Below are positions 1-11,604 of a stretch of 64,000 nucleotides of DNA, one piece after another. The position numbers and the translations under genes are program-made. The DNA lies in the NCBI GenBank assembly GCA_012184525.1, contig WOFQ01000019.1, positions 372,001 through 436,000 of the forward strand, given 5' to 3'. Origin of the DNA: Xenoacremonium recifei. Its lineage: Eukaryota > Ascomycota > Sordariomycetes > Hypocreales > Nectriaceae. Below the pieces are notes generated by a model, which had not been told where the DNA came from, made no database searches, and worked only from the letters and a program-made list of their open reading frames with translations. Numbering within the stretch: the first letter of the stretch is position 1; each line of letters begins with the position of its first letter.

Positions 1-56
1 AGTATGAATCGACTTTTTGATTAATGAGACGAGCAAAGCCCTGACATTCTGTATAG

Positions 57-1506
57 GGACCGGGCTACGTACGATGCCTCTTCAAGCAGCGCTGTCACTT
101 ATACGGTAGCGAGCTCTGCCGATGCACCCTCCTCTCTCACATTTGGCCCATCGTTCGTTTCCCTTGCAGCCTCATACGGCGGAAACGTGATTCTGGGCCT
201 GAACCGCCGCTTGGACAACATCTCCAACACCATCTCGGCCGCAGCTTTGGCCAAGTCCAAGATGGGCAATCTTGATGCCATTGAGTTAGGAAATGAGCCA
301 AATTGTCAGTCACCCCCGTTTGAGAACTTAGACAGTTTTCAAAAAGGCAGTTGTAGAACGTTTACTGATTCTTCTGGTTTCAATAGTCTTTTCTAGTTCG
401 GATCCCATCGCTGGAGGAGCATCCTGGACCGCAGCTGCAGACTACGCGTCCGAGATCAAATGGCAAGACGAAGTATGCGGCAATTTATCTGCCACAGACC
501 TCATCTCCGCTGGCGTTTTCTTTGGCACCTCACCGATGAGCATCAGTGGTTTGGCGGCTGCTGAAGGAGATGCAATCGAATATGTGAAGGACTTCTGCTC
601 GCATAACTATCCTCAGTCTGCTAGCACGGCGAACTTGGCCTCTTTGATGAGCCATAGCGGCATTGCGTCCCAGATTTCGGGCTTTGCAGGCGAAATTTCG
701 GCTGCGGCTGCCAAGGGCAAGCCGCATATCTTTGGAGAGACCAACTCAGGTAAGTTACTCCTCCTTTTATAAGAAGGAATATTGCTAACTCCCCTTTTGT
801 AGCTACCCAGGGTGGTGGTGGCATCAGCCCTACGTATGGTGCCGCTCTTTGGATTCTGGATTATGTGATGCAGACTCTCATTATGGGAACCGAGGTAAGT
901 TTGATTTTATTATGACAAAACCTCAGCTGGTATGTTGTAACAGAGGCTAACACTACAATCAATTTCTAGGCGCTCTACTTCCACCAAGGCACCATTGGAA
1001 ACTGTGAGTATACAATGCCTTCGTCAACTCTTCTCTGGGTAACACTGTTGACAACATCCTTAGGCCAATACTGCTGGTGGGGTCGATATGATATGGGAGC
1101 TCCTTACTATGGTGCCTACTTCGCAACCTTGGCATTGGCAGACACCGAATACATCGCGCCGTTGGACGACCAAACTACTGCCTATGCCGCCTACGCGCTG
1201 TATAAATCAGGAAAGCCCGTGAAAGTTCTCCTCTACAACTCCGACTACTACACTTCGGGCACGAGGTCCTCTCAGACGTTCACTCTTAGCGGTCTTTCTG
1301 CGACATCTGTTACGGCAAAGCGTCTCACTGCACCGTACGCTACGTCCCGGGTTGACCAGGGCTCGAACCCAACAGTTGGAGGACAGACCTTTGCGAACGG
1401 GACTTGCGTGATTCAGGGAACTGCTGTGAGCGAGACAACTACGGTCTCTAGTGGGAAAGCTACCTTTACGGTTGCGGCTTCTGAAGCGTTGTTGATTTAC
1501 TTATAG
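57..1506 (+). CDS. GH79-family glycoside hydrolase (beta-glucuronidase/heparanase type), 5' end missing
   Basis: This is the C-terminal part of a secreted-type retaining glycosidase of family GH79, acting on glucuronide-containing glycans. The reconstructed exons are 57-304, 387-749, 803-894, 970-1003 and 1064-1506. A GT at position 2 and an AG at 55-56 suggest that the window opens inside one more intron, so the N-terminus and any signal peptide lie outside. The first exon reads DRATYDAS and ends in GNEPN, which carries the general acid/base Glu. The IFGETNS motif just before the second intron carries the expected nucleophile Glu. The last exon forms a beta-rich C-terminal domain typical of GH79 and ends in a hydrophobic LLIYL. 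Its 3' end faces the inositol-phosphatase gene. The family call is firm; the exact substrate is not visible. Confidence 0.83.
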
Positions 1507-2059
1507 ATAGGTGACGCGTTATGGGTTCGTTGAAGAACGGCAGTGGAGGCATTGTCCATAGTCCAGATCCTAAAAAAAATGCTGTTTATAGTCAGTTACT
1601 AAGTGAATATACCGGGAAGCTTAAGCTCGGGGTCTCTTCTCTCTCTTTTGAGCATATAATTTTTCATCTTCTAATCTTCAAGTCTTGACTGTTTCGACTC
1701 ATTCTTTCAAACTCACCTGAGCCCGACAAAGTAACATTAGCAGCGAATTCAAACACAGGGTTTGGCTAAATGCACTATTGATTTAGAACTGGGGTGGTTA
1801 TGGATTTGGACTTTAGAAATTTCTACTGGATCAGGCTCCTGATATATGACGCGAGAGGAGTTTTGAGTATCAGTACATTGAAATCAAGGCTCTGTAAGGT
1901 TTGTTTGAGGCCTCCGTTCTAATTTATGTAATGATGTCCCTATTTACCATGTCTTATCCAAGTCTATAACTACTGCTCTATCCAATATCAATATATCTTT
2001 GCCTCACCACCACCATCCTTACCCCTTTTATCTCACCCTCCTCTTAACCCATCAGCCAC
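1507..2059. other. Convergent 3' intergenic region
   Basis: This stretch separates the stops of two convergent genes. It is AT-rich with T-rich runs, as expected of two 3' UTRs. I see no gene, repeat or structured RNA in it. Confidence 0.6.
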
Positions 2060-2953
2060 TCACACCGAGTAATCCAACCTCCAATCCCCCAACACCCCCC
2101 AAAACTCCTCCACAATCTCCTTCTGGCCACTCGGCGCCCCCCTCACAGCCAAATACACCCTCGCCTCCAACTCGGGCTCCCAACCCCCCGGATTCCCATG
2201 CACCATCCGTCCACCCGCCTCGTTCAAGATACACCATCCCGCGCACACATCCCACGCCCAACACCCACCCTCCCAGTACAAATCCATCTGCCCGGCCGCC
2301 ACCGCCGCAATATTCAGCGCCGCACTGCCCATCGACCGCAGCGAGTGCACCATCGCGCCGCCGCTCTCCCGCGTCGCCGCCAGTTTGCGGAATACATCTA
2401 CCTTGGCGTCGAAGTTGGTCCCGTCGCGCGTCGAGCCCCATTCCACAGCCACCAGCGCATTTGCCAGGCCCTCGAGCGGCCGCGGGGATTTCGCGAGGGG
2501 TAGTTTTTGAGGAGTGCTGCCCTTGATGCGGGTCATGAAGGCCCCGCGGCCGGTGATGGCTGTGAAGAGCAGGTCTTGCCACGGGTTGTAGATCACGCCC
2601 ACGGCAGGCTTGCGGCCGACAGCCAGACCAAGCGAGATGCAGGCGTTGGGGAACGAGTGCACGAAGTTGGTTGTACCGTCGATCGGGTCGACCACGAAAG
2701 TAGGCTCGGGGCCGAGACGCATGCCCGGCTGGTACGTCTCCTCGCCCATGAAAGCAATATTCGGGAAAGCCGTAGAAAGGCGCGAAGAGACCATCTTCTC
2801 CACGCCCTTGTCGACCTCAGTGACGATGTCGACCGAGTTGAGCTTCGTATCGGTGTCGATGGACGCGGGGTTGGCGGCGAGGATCATGGCGCCGGCCTCG
2901 TAGGCGACGGCGACCATTTCGTCGTGGACAGCCTGGAGATCGAGATCCGCCAT
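2060..2953 (-). CDS. Inositol-1-monophosphatase family protein (QutG-like)
   Basis: A single-exon enzyme of 297 aa, the usual size for the Mg2+/Li+-sensitive inositol monophosphatase superfamily, which removes phosphate from inositol 1-phosphate or similar small sugar phosphates. The metal-binding motifs are in order: GEET at residues 70-73, DPIDGTTN at 89-96, and WAWDVCAG in the C-terminal third. The start at MADLDL was chosen because homology-like sequence begins there. The frame stays open for another 77 codons upstream to 3184, but that stretch looks like leader sequence. Fungal members include QutG of the quinate cluster, yet no quinate genes lie nearby, so a general inositol phosphatase is the safer reading. 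Confidence 0.9.
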   Translation of the reverse strand: MADLDLQAVHDEMVAVAYEAGAMILAANPASIDTDTKLNSVDIVTEVDKGVEKMVSSRLSTAFPNIAFMGEETYQPGMRLGPEPTFVVDPIDGTTNFVHSFPNACISLGLAVGRKPAVGVIYNPWQDLLFTAITGRGAFMTRIKGSTPQKLPLAKSPRPLEGLANALVAVEWGSTRDGTNFDAKVDVFRKLAATRESGGAMVHSLRSMGSAALNIAAVAAGQMDLYWEGGCWAWDVCAGWCILNEAGGRMVHGNPGGWEPELEARVYLAVRGAPSGQKEIVEEFWGVLGDWRLDYSV

Positions 2954-3404
2954 GGTGAGAGATTCGGGCGGGAGATTGAGGCTCAATTGGAGAGAGTTGA
3001 AGCGGGAGAGATTTATCGGAGGAGAGAGCTCGAGGTTGAGGTTCGACTTGGCGGGGCAGAAAAGAGCGTGGGGTAAGTAGTTTAAGTCCGTCTCTTCCCG
3101 CCCACGTGGAGAAGCTTCAGTACCCAATAGGCATATACGGAGGAAGACCATGGACCAGAAACTCCGTATCAATTGACAATCCACGGCTGAAACAGCTGCT
3201 GATATCTACACAATTCCGCCCAGAGAAAGAAGCCCAGATCAGAAAGCAATCCACGCCTCGGTCGCCAACGGAATCATACAAGTCTCCCACTCAGTCCTCC
3301 CCCAGAAGCTCATCCATTCTCATATTCATGCCCTCTTTCATATCTCCATTCCCGCTCACTCTCCTCGAAGCCCTCAGAACTCATCATCATGGATCCACGC
3401 TCCC
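2954..3404. other. Promoter/5' region between tandem minus-strand genes
   Basis: This stretch holds the 5' flank of the inositol-phosphatase gene and the 3' end region of the next minus-strand gene. Apart from the open upstream extension of the phosphatase frame, I see nothing coding. Confidence 0.5.
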
Positions 3405-4126
3405 TCAAACGTCTTCCCGGAACACCGACCTCCTCTCCGTCGGGCTGTTGTCAGGACTCTCCTCCCCCAGCCCACGGCTCTTCGGCTTCCCAATACCCGT
3501 ATCAATCGGCCGCGGACTCACACCCCTCAAGCTCGCCGCCGCATCATCATCGAACGGGTTCCGCCCTCCCGGCCCACTGCCCGGACTCCGACTCGCCCTC
3601 CTCCCGCGATCCTCCTCCAAACCGCCCGAAACCTCGACGCTATACCCTCCCGCGCCGCCATACTCCCGTCCGCGACCGCCCAGGTCCTCCTCGTAGTATC
3701 CGTACTGGTCGGCCTCGTGTCCCACGCGCGCATCCCACGCCTCATCCGGGTCCAGCGGCCCAAACCCGCGTCGCCCGCGCGCTCCAGCTCCGCCCTGCAG
3801 CGGCTGCTCGTACGCGCCCGCCGCCGACCGGTTATTCCGGTTCTTGAACCGTCGGATCTGGTCGTTGAACCAGCCGACCACGCCGCCAGGCGCCGGGCGC
3901 GGCGGACCGTACGTATTTTCTTTCTTATGCCATGGTAAGTATGAGGTGAGGGAGGGTGGTGGAAGCTGTGAGCGCGGACTTGTCAGCGGTGTCAAAGGGA
4001 GGGAGAGAGGGGGAGACTCACGCCTAGGCGGCGCGCGCGGAGCTGGGTGAAGATGAACCATCCGATGGCCGCGACGAGCAACACCACGATGATGGCAATG
4101 ACAATGCCGCCCGCGGTGCCCACCAT
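3405..4126 (-). CDS. Small single-pass membrane protein ('acid phosphatase-like' fungal family)
   Basis: A two-exon gene (4126-4022, then 3965-3405) encoding 221 aa. The intron (3966-4021) has a GTGAGT donor and CAG acceptor. Exon 1 is almost only a membrane segment: 35 residues starting MVGTAGGIVI and running through a hydrophobic stretch to a basic RARRLG stop-transfer. Exon 2 encodes a polar, Gly/Arg-rich tail with a conserved-looking core (GWFNDQIRRFKNRNNRSAAGAYEQ without gaps in the text; RRGFGPLDPDEAWDARVG follows) and a disordered Ser/Pro end. From memory, related fungal proteins are often labelled 'acid phosphatase-like', but I see no phosphatase motif, so I assign no catalytic role. 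It lies just downstream of a true histidine acid phosphatase gene on the same strand. Confidence 0.78.
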
Positions 4127-4954
4127 GGTTGCGCTGTGCTTTGTTCTGCGTCTGCTGCGTCTGCGTCGCCGATCAGCTGCTCGCTCCCCGCGATAGCTAT
4201 CCGATGCGATCCGAGCTCAGTCGCGCGATTCCAAACCCGTGTCGCAAGAGTCAAGTCGCCAAGCTCTAGTGAATGAGCGATACTGCGATGGCACGTCGCC
4301 AATGTCCGTGCTGTGGTCCTGCGTTGATGGAATGGAAGGGGGTGCTGACATGAAGAAGGGAAACCTGGCGATGATGATGTTGAGGTTGGTCGGCCGCGGA
4401 CGCTTTGGGCTTGGTGGCTCCCCGTCGTCTGTGTCAGCGGCCGGTGGAGCTCGACAGCGGGCCCGGGGGGCTTCTGGGGGCCTTTGGGCGGCTTATCCAC
4501 TGTCGATACGGCACTTACAGGGGCTCGGTTCTCAGGTTTACAGAGTAGCGACAGTGGGTGGGGCCTGAGTGCTGGGGCAGAGGCGCTAAAAACCGCTAAA
4601 AACTTACATGGACGAACCTGGCCGTCAATAGTCAGCACCAGGAGAGGCAAGAACGGCGAGGGAACCTTCAGCTGTCTTTCCAAGATTACTTGTAATTAGG
4701 GAGATAAAGAGCTCTATCGCTCGCTAGTCATGAAGATAATATCAGGGCTCATAATATCCAGACTCTCAGCTGAGTCGATCCTTCAACAGTCATCAGCCAC
4801 ATCCATCCTCCGCATCTTCCGCAGCGTAGCATCTACTTGTATAACAGACAGCAGACCGGATCCTGGCTTCCTGCGGAGCCACCCGTCTATCCTCGCAATT
4901 TGACGTCTATTTCCAGGCACGCATCACGGCCCATACATAAGGCAGGGCAGTCTT
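4127..4954. other. Intergenic region between two minus-strand membrane-protein genes
   Basis: Promoter side of the small membrane protein and 3' flank of the phosphatase gene. Open frames here lack recognisable protein character. Nothing else is seen. Confidence 0.5.
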
Positions 4955-6517
4955 CTACTTGCGACACTCATGCCACCGCCCTCCCGCACGCGCAAACGAC
5001 AGACTGGCCACAAAGTCCTTCAGCCGACACCGTCCCAGGCGATCTGCGCCGCACGTCTTGAGCGGCACCACGCGCTCGTTGACCAGCACGCGCACCAGCT
5101 CGCCGCGCGCCGCATCGTCGCCCTGGCATTGCATCTTCTCGAAGTACACGCGCGCACCGAACGGCACCGTCCACGCTGACGAGAAGCCGCGCGCCTGCTC
5201 GGGAGAGATTTTGAACCGCGTGGGCAGTTGCTGCGTCTCGTTGTACAGTCCCAGCGCTGCCATGACCGTCACCATGCCGTTGTCGTGCCCGAAGTCGAGG
5301 TAGACGTTCCGGTCGAGCGGGAAGAGCGCCGGGTCTCCTGTCACCGTGCGGTTGGTGTTGGTCGTATCCCGCACGGGCTGCCCCGTCATGCGGGCAATGA
5401 GCTCGTTGACGTACCCAACGCCCTGGGTCGGGCCCAACGGGTTGCCGGGGCCGAAGCCGTAGAACTTGTCTAGGGTCTCGTAGTAGTCGTAGTCGCGCCA
5501 TTCTTCCTCCGTGAATAGCTTGCAAAAGATGGACGGTGTGGCATCCGGTGTATCGACAGTGTGATACGGGCAAAGGTCCATGAGCACTATGGAATCCTCG
5601 GCCGTGAGGTTGGCGCCAGGGAGCTTCTTATTCAGCCTTGCCTGGATGCGATGGATGAAGGTGTCCCTCCACTCGAACTGTCGGCGTTGGCCAACCTTTG
5701 CCGCCGGACCCTCCTCAAAGTAGGGGCAATTGTTGTGGTTGAGAGTGTTGTTGTATATTTCGTCTTCCGGCACAACGAACATATTGGCAATGTGCTTGTC
5801 CGCCGGTTGACCGAGAGCTCTGTAGAGCCCTTGAGTAAAATTTTGAGCCGAGAGCACGACTCTGCTTGAGCCGTCTGACCGAATAAAGGGCTCTGACTGC
5901 TTGGCGAGCTTGCCGTAACGCCTATAAAAAGTGATACCAGAGTCTACCATTTCCTGTTCACCATACTCCGTGAGAGACTCTGCGAGGAGCTCGTAGTGGT
6001 AATTCTTTAGGAACTCATACCCTTTGCCATACTCAGTGACGGAATTGTGTATCCGGTCAATGACCTCTGAGTAAGCCTTTGTTCGTGACGACGTGGGATA
6101 TCTCGAACCATGACGAGACAGCACATTGACAAATGTGACCTCACAGCCGTGCGGAATAGCAGGGTTGATCTTGGATGGCGCCGCAAACCACGGCGAATAC
6201 TGTCCCCAGAGATGTGTCGAAACGTCAGTGCAGTTGCCGTTGACCTCACAACCCTTAGCTGACGAGCTCCTAATCATACGTGTAAGTGCATGCTCACGCA
6301 AGTGAAGTAACAGGAGAACCTACGCGTAGCTGAACAGCATCACCAACACTCCAGACAGCAGCAGTCCAATCATCGAGAACTTGAACAGCTTGTGCTGCCG
6401 CCGCACTCTCTCCTCCTCCTCCGCATGCGCCTCCTCCGGCGACACGGGCGTCGGGATCGCGCGGTATCCCTCACTACTCCTCGGCACCAAGGCCTTCAGC
6501 CATTTGGGCAGTTCCAT
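4955..6517 (-). CDS. Membrane-anchored histidine acid phosphatase (3-phytase type)
   Basis: A two-exon gene (6517-6324 and 6269-4955) encoding 502 aa. The intron uses GTAGGT and TTAG. Histidine acid phosphatases cleave phosphomonoesters such as phytate through a phospho-histidine intermediate. The catalytic RHGSRYPT box is at residues 117-124 (His118) and the proton-donor HD pair is in FGHDN at 393-394. Several cysteines and NxT/NxS sites in the ectodomain fit an extracytoplasmic fold. Instead of a signal peptide, exon 1 gives about 45 charged cytosolic residues and then one hydrophobic segment (about 47-65), so a type II membrane topology is inferred. The enzyme would act in the secretory lumen or at the cell surface. 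Family assignment is secure; phytate as the natural substrate is not. Confidence 0.9.
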
Positions 6518-7458
6518 TCTGGCGATGAAACCCGTCGAATCTCAGAGGGTGTCGGGCTGGTGTCATTCAGCGCCTACCGAAACGAGTGTCGCGACAAGCT
6601 GGAATGTGAGCGCCGCGTGTATCAAGACCCAGGGCCTGCTGCAGAGGGCCGTAGGATCTCCGTCACGGTGTCCATGAAACTGCGATGTCCGTCAAGGGCT
6701 CACGCGCTGAGTTGCCGGTCCTGAGCGAGGGACTGCTAGCGATCGGCGGCTTTATAACGAATGCAGAAGCGATGCGATGCGATGGGAGTGAATTGCATTG
6801 CATGTCTGACGGTCTCCAGCTATCCAGTCTTGGATACACGTGGGTGAGTGAGATTAGTGCCTGAGGCAGCGAAAGCCTCCCTGCCGTCCGGGTGCTTTAG
6901 TGCTTTAGCTGGCGCTGCAGCTGCCCCTTCCCATTCCCTTCCCGTCCGCTCACAAGCTTATCGGGCACCCTGCGGGATTGATTGCGGAGGACAGACAGGG
7001 CAGAGTCAGTCAGGGGTCCAGCCAAGCTAAGATCGCGATAAAAATAGAACAGAACAGAACAGTCACTTCCAGGTCTTTTATTCCGACTTCTATCAGTATC
7101 AGAAATCCAGTCTCAGTATTAGAGTGTTTCCCAGCCATGCGCGCGGCAATTGGCGACCCTAAGTTTTCGCAAGTGCCGTCTCTCCAAATCTCGTTCCTCA
7201 TCGCCGTTTTGTCATGCCAGAGAGCCCTCCTTATCCATAAACCTGGGGGATCCGAACCTAACCCATGATGATCCCCCGCCTCTAATGCCCAGATCCCATG
7301 ATTAAACACATAGAAGATCCAAAATTGCCGCCCACCAAGTCTAGCCGTACGTGTCAAACCGCAGCGTATGGTACAGTGGTATCATCGATATACACAATAT
7401 TAGAAAGAAAAAAAATGAAGAGAACAAAAAAGGAAAATATCAGTCAGATAGATGTCGT
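6518..7458. other. Intergenic region, phosphatase promoter side
   Basis: This region holds the 5' flank of the phosphatase gene and the 3' flank of the next gene, which is also on the minus strand. A short GCGATGCGATGCGATG repeat sits near 6771. No gene is seen. Confidence 0.5.
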
Positions 7459-9085
7459 TCAAAACGCAACACCGACGCTCGTCCTCTTGGGACGGACGTC
7501 ATTCTTGCCAAACGTCGCAATTCGCGAAAGGAAAGGTCCCTCCTGCGTTGGGGCTGTTCGCGAGATGAAGGGGTCATCCTGCTTCGTGGCAGGCGTGCTG
7601 TCGGGAGACCACGTTGTCGTAGGTACGGTCCGATCCTCGTCAGTCTCCCAGGTAGAGACGGTGTCGACCGAGTCCGTGCTACGGCGGCGTCCCGATGTCT
7701 CGCCCAGCGAGACCTGGTAGAAGCCCTGGTTTCCTTTGACGGGACGAGGGGCGTTGGTAACCGAGTCAAAACTCAGGTTCCGGTTGTGTTCGGCACCCGG
7801 GAAAAGCCAGCTGGATACACGAGAAAACGATTTCTTCTTCCGCAGAGGAGGTCGGAGAACCAAGGGCAAAGGTGGTGGGAGAGGGCCTTCATCCCTCCGT
7901 ATCCGAGGGGGCGCTCTCAAAGCGGCAGAAACCTCCTCAGGGGTTCGGGTCCGAATAGGTGCCTTGATCGGTGCCGTGTGAGGGCGGGTGATCTCTGAGT
8001 TGAGGCGCTCAGCAAAGGATGGTGCAGCAGGGGGCAAAGCCGGAATGGAAGGCATGGGCTCGATGTCTAGGACAGTCAGGGTCGAGAAGCTCATGTCCAG
8101 ACCAGAAGACGTACCAGGCAGCGTGCGGGCCACAGAACGGGGAGTTGATGGCCGACTGTTCACGTAAAGAGACTGACGCTCGATGACATCGTCGATCTGC
8201 TTCTGCAGCTTCTCGACCTCGACCATGGCACTAGCGACACGAATTTTCATAGCTTCGACTACCTCTGGTGATGTAAGTGCGCGAGCTCGACCTTGGGCCT
8301 TGGGCGGGATCATCGGCGGTAGCTCCTCTTCTATACCGCCCGTCGATGGCGAACTGTCTGTGGCAAACTTCCGTGGCAGGTGAAAAGACGGAGAGGACGA
8401 ATGACTCCTATAATGCGCGAGTGGGCGGCCCTCATCCAGCTGATGCTGCACATAAGCGGGCGGCGGCGGCGTCACGTTAGGGAACTCGAAGCGCGGTAAG
8501 ATGGGCGAGATGCTCTTGTCAGATGACTGGTAGATGCTCAGCTCCAGAGGCCGGAATGAGCGGGGACGAAGAGGTTTGGCCGGGCGAAGGTTGGCAGCCT
8601 GTATGCGCGACGCAGGCGGAGGACGCGGAGACTCATCGGGAATGTGAGGTGAGGCCGTACTTATATGCCGGAAGTTTGACGGTGCTGAGATCGGTGGGCG
8701 CGGCTGAGTCGATGTACTTGACGACATTGAAGGCCAGAACCGCCGCTTTTTTGAAAGAGTACTCCGTCCAGACGCATAACTCCTCCTGGGAGGCTTCTCT
8801 CTCTCTTTCAGTTCCTGCTGAGAAGTCGGAGTCTCGGGCGCAGCCACGGGACGGGGGTGGTAGAATGGCTGGTCATATACAACCGGGTGATAGAGCTTCT
8901 TCTCGTCGACTTGGTAATGGTCCATCAGCAACTCTTCGTCGCTCATCCTGCCCAAGGGCCACGATATGATAGTGACAGAAGAAGAAGAAGAAGTAAACGG
9001 GGACTTACTGCGACCCTGCCTCTTGTCCAGGCAAGAAGTCAACGGTGCGCAGCACAGAGGAAGGGAAGAAAGCCATGAGGGCCAT
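7459..9085 (-). CDS. Conserved-looking fungal protein of unknown function, Ser/Pro-rich
   Basis: I do not recognise a domain. The frame stays open from the stop at 7459 up to about 9579, but the upstream part looks like leader. I propose two exons, 9085-9009 and 8947-7459, joined by a 61-nt intron with GTAAGT and GGCAG ends, giving 521 aa. Translation would start MALMAFFPSS and continue through the splice into MSDEELLMDHYQ. A start directly at that internal Met (8946) is the alternative. The protein is mostly low-complexity, rich in Ser, Pro and Arg. It has one likely helical or coiled-coil stretch in the middle (EAMKIRVASAMVEVEKLQKQ) and a basic cluster, RKKKSFSRV, further on. No membrane segment is seen. 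A scaffold or regulatory role is only a guess from composition. Confidence 0.65.
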
Positions 9086-11604
9086 GCCTCAGAGCCGGCG
9101 TGGGTGGACATGCTGCCACGACGGGGACATGCCGGGACAGCAACGAATGGGAGAGGGCGAAGGGAGAACGGCCTGCGATTCGAGCAAGGGAAGGAAGAGA
9201 GGAAGAGAAGAAGGGGAGAAGAGGCGAGAGGATGACGACGATTAAGTATATTGGATGGAGGGAGGGGGCCTGTTCGGTACCGGCGTCCAAGTACCGTACC
9301 GTACCGCAAAGTGCAGAAGCCAGATGAGATGCCTTTACCTCGTGTACGCGGACCCAGATAGACGAACGAACGACTGATCAGGCCCAAGCCAAGAGAACCC
9401 ACGGCAGCATCCAGCCCGCAAGCATCAAGCAGTGAGCAATCAATCAAGCATCGAGCAATCCCATGCCAGCGGGCGACCCGGCAGATGATAAAAGAAAGCA
9501 CCCACACGCTCACACACCCGCTCGTCGGCGGCGGCGGCCCAAGAGGCGGCCTCGTCCCAAGCGGCCGGGGCCATGCCATGGGATGGCTTTGTGATCAAGG
9601 CACGCCGCTGCAGCCACGAACGGTTTGGCACTGAGATTTCCCATTGTCCATGGTCGCGGGCGGCAGCTGAGATGACAGGTGAGGGCGCGGCGGCGCAGGT
9701 GATAGGCCGGGGTCGAATTGCATCCGGCCAGTCGGCGCTTAGGACGCGATAGTTGCATCTGCGACGACGCAGTTAGCGCTCCGCCCATGGCAGTAGCAGA
9801 TTGCAGGATCCACCGCTGGTGTAAGACGGCCGGGCCAGCACAGCGAGTCGATGTCGTGCGTCTGTCGTGACAGAGCTATAGCTTGCCACAGATGGCTGCG
9901 AGGGGGGTCTCGTGCGAGCCCGGCATTGGTCGTGAGAGCTGGAGATTCGACGGGGCTGCTCCCCAGTCCAGGCAAAGCCAGTGAAGGCCCAGCCAGGCTT
10001 GCCAATCATCCAGCAGATCGCCCCTCTGGCTCGAGGCTGTGCTGTGCTCGCTGTGGTCTCTCTCTGCCTCTCTTCGGCTGCCGACCCTCAACCTTCTGGA
10101 CGCCGGACGGTTGCTTCTGGAGGACTGAGGGAAAGGCCTCGTCTGGCCCCCGGCCCTGGTCCGGCCCTTGATTGGTGCTCATCCAGCCTGTCCCAGATCG
10201 AGCACCCCTCGCCCGTTTCCCGTCGACAACGCGTGGTCTGGGGTTCTTCCCTTGAGTTGAAACATGCCAGATGAAATGAAAGAAGGGTCCTGTTTCTGCA
10301 TCAGGCTGGCCGGGCCTCGTCGTCACAGGCGATTCGCCCGTCGCGTGTCACCGTCATCCCGAAACGGGCTCTGCTCTCTATGTGCTTCGCCTCCCGTATC
10401 CAGCGCTGCCCGAAGCTGTTGCGTCAGAGCCACTCCAGCATCGCTGGTTCCAGTCGTCAACAGACGGACGATCCATCCGCCGGCCCCAATGCTACCGTGA
10501 ACTGGCGAGATGTGGGCTTGTCAACACTGCAAGACGCTGCCGAACCTGACACATGGCGAACCAGACCTGCGAGCATCCCCATCCAGAGAAACAAACTGCT
10601 GTTGTGCGCTGCTATTTTCGGACCCATCGTCCAAGGATCCAAGGGAAGCCCGGTGATGATCCTGCTGGCCATGCTGCGCCCACGATGCTCTCCGCACACC
10701 AAGCAGGCCCGAAAGAGACAGATGCCGGCATGTTTCCTTGAAATTTTTTACGAGTTCCAGATTCAGTCGCCTGCTTGCCTGAGACCCTCTCAAGAGGCAA
10801 ACAGGTAAACACTTCGGACGAGGCCGATGATCCATGCCCACCCAACTTACCCACAGAGAAGCAAGTGTCTGCCGAGTCAGTCAGCACCACCAGACGACCC
10901 TCCCAGAGGTCCATCACGACATCATCACCAAACCCTCATGGCGAATCCCATGTCTCCAAAGCTGATCGACGGACGGTCCGTTCCCGTGCTGCAAGACATG
11001 GGATGGCAGCCTCGACAGCGTCCACTGACCGTGACGAAGAGCTTGTCGCTGAGCAAACCAGGAAAGCCTCGGATCTGGTAGACTGCCCAAAAGAAATCAA
11101 GAAGCTTTCTCATAGTTCTGGTTGGGTGGTGCCCCTGACTTTGCCTCCCTCTAAGAATAGTGGTGGTGGTGGGTGCTGGCGGTGCCGGGCTACGGTATAC
11201 GGGAATTTGTCATCGTCGTGATGGAGGCCTTCCAGCTATTTTCAAATCTCACAAAAGAGCCTTCGAGGCCGGGCTCATGTGGCGCTGACGAGCCCCCATC
11301 GCGAAGAGGCAATGGCGGGCGGAGCTTTCGAGATGGATGGTTGTCTCATCCTTGGGCTCTCCAGGACGGGTTTAAGCAAAATGTCTGGACGGGAGGAATA
11401 GCAGCTGAGCATCAGGTGGATGTGGCGCAGGAATCCCGAAATCCCGGGCCCGGACTATCGTAGAACCGACCTCCATCAACGTTTCGCCCGATCTGGAAGG
11501 CGGGACAGCGGTCAGTCGCGGCAGTATCCCAAAACTCCCAAAAAGTTGAATCGATAAGAGATATCGTCGCCAGGACAGCTTCATGCCGTTGTGCGCAATT
11601 CGAC
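9086..11604. other. Divergent intergenic region of about 2.5 kb
   Basis: This stretch lies between the starts of the Ser/Pro-rich protein (-) and Urb1 (+), so it should hold both promoters and leaders. It contains short simple runs such as GGCGGCGGCGG near 9527. Several open frames of 60-150 codons exist on both strands, but none shows a recognisable protein, consistent splice pattern or codon bias. Confidence 0.5.

Noticed and set aside
2954..3184. A 77-codon N-terminal extension of the inositol phosphatase
   Set aside because: The frame is open, but the extension has leader-like composition. The enzyme has normal length from MADLDL.
8948..9579. A long N-terminal extension of the Ser/Pro-rich protein to 9579
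   Set aside because: A consensus intron at 8948-9008 joins a short, sensible first exon instead, and the extension reads as CT-rich leader.
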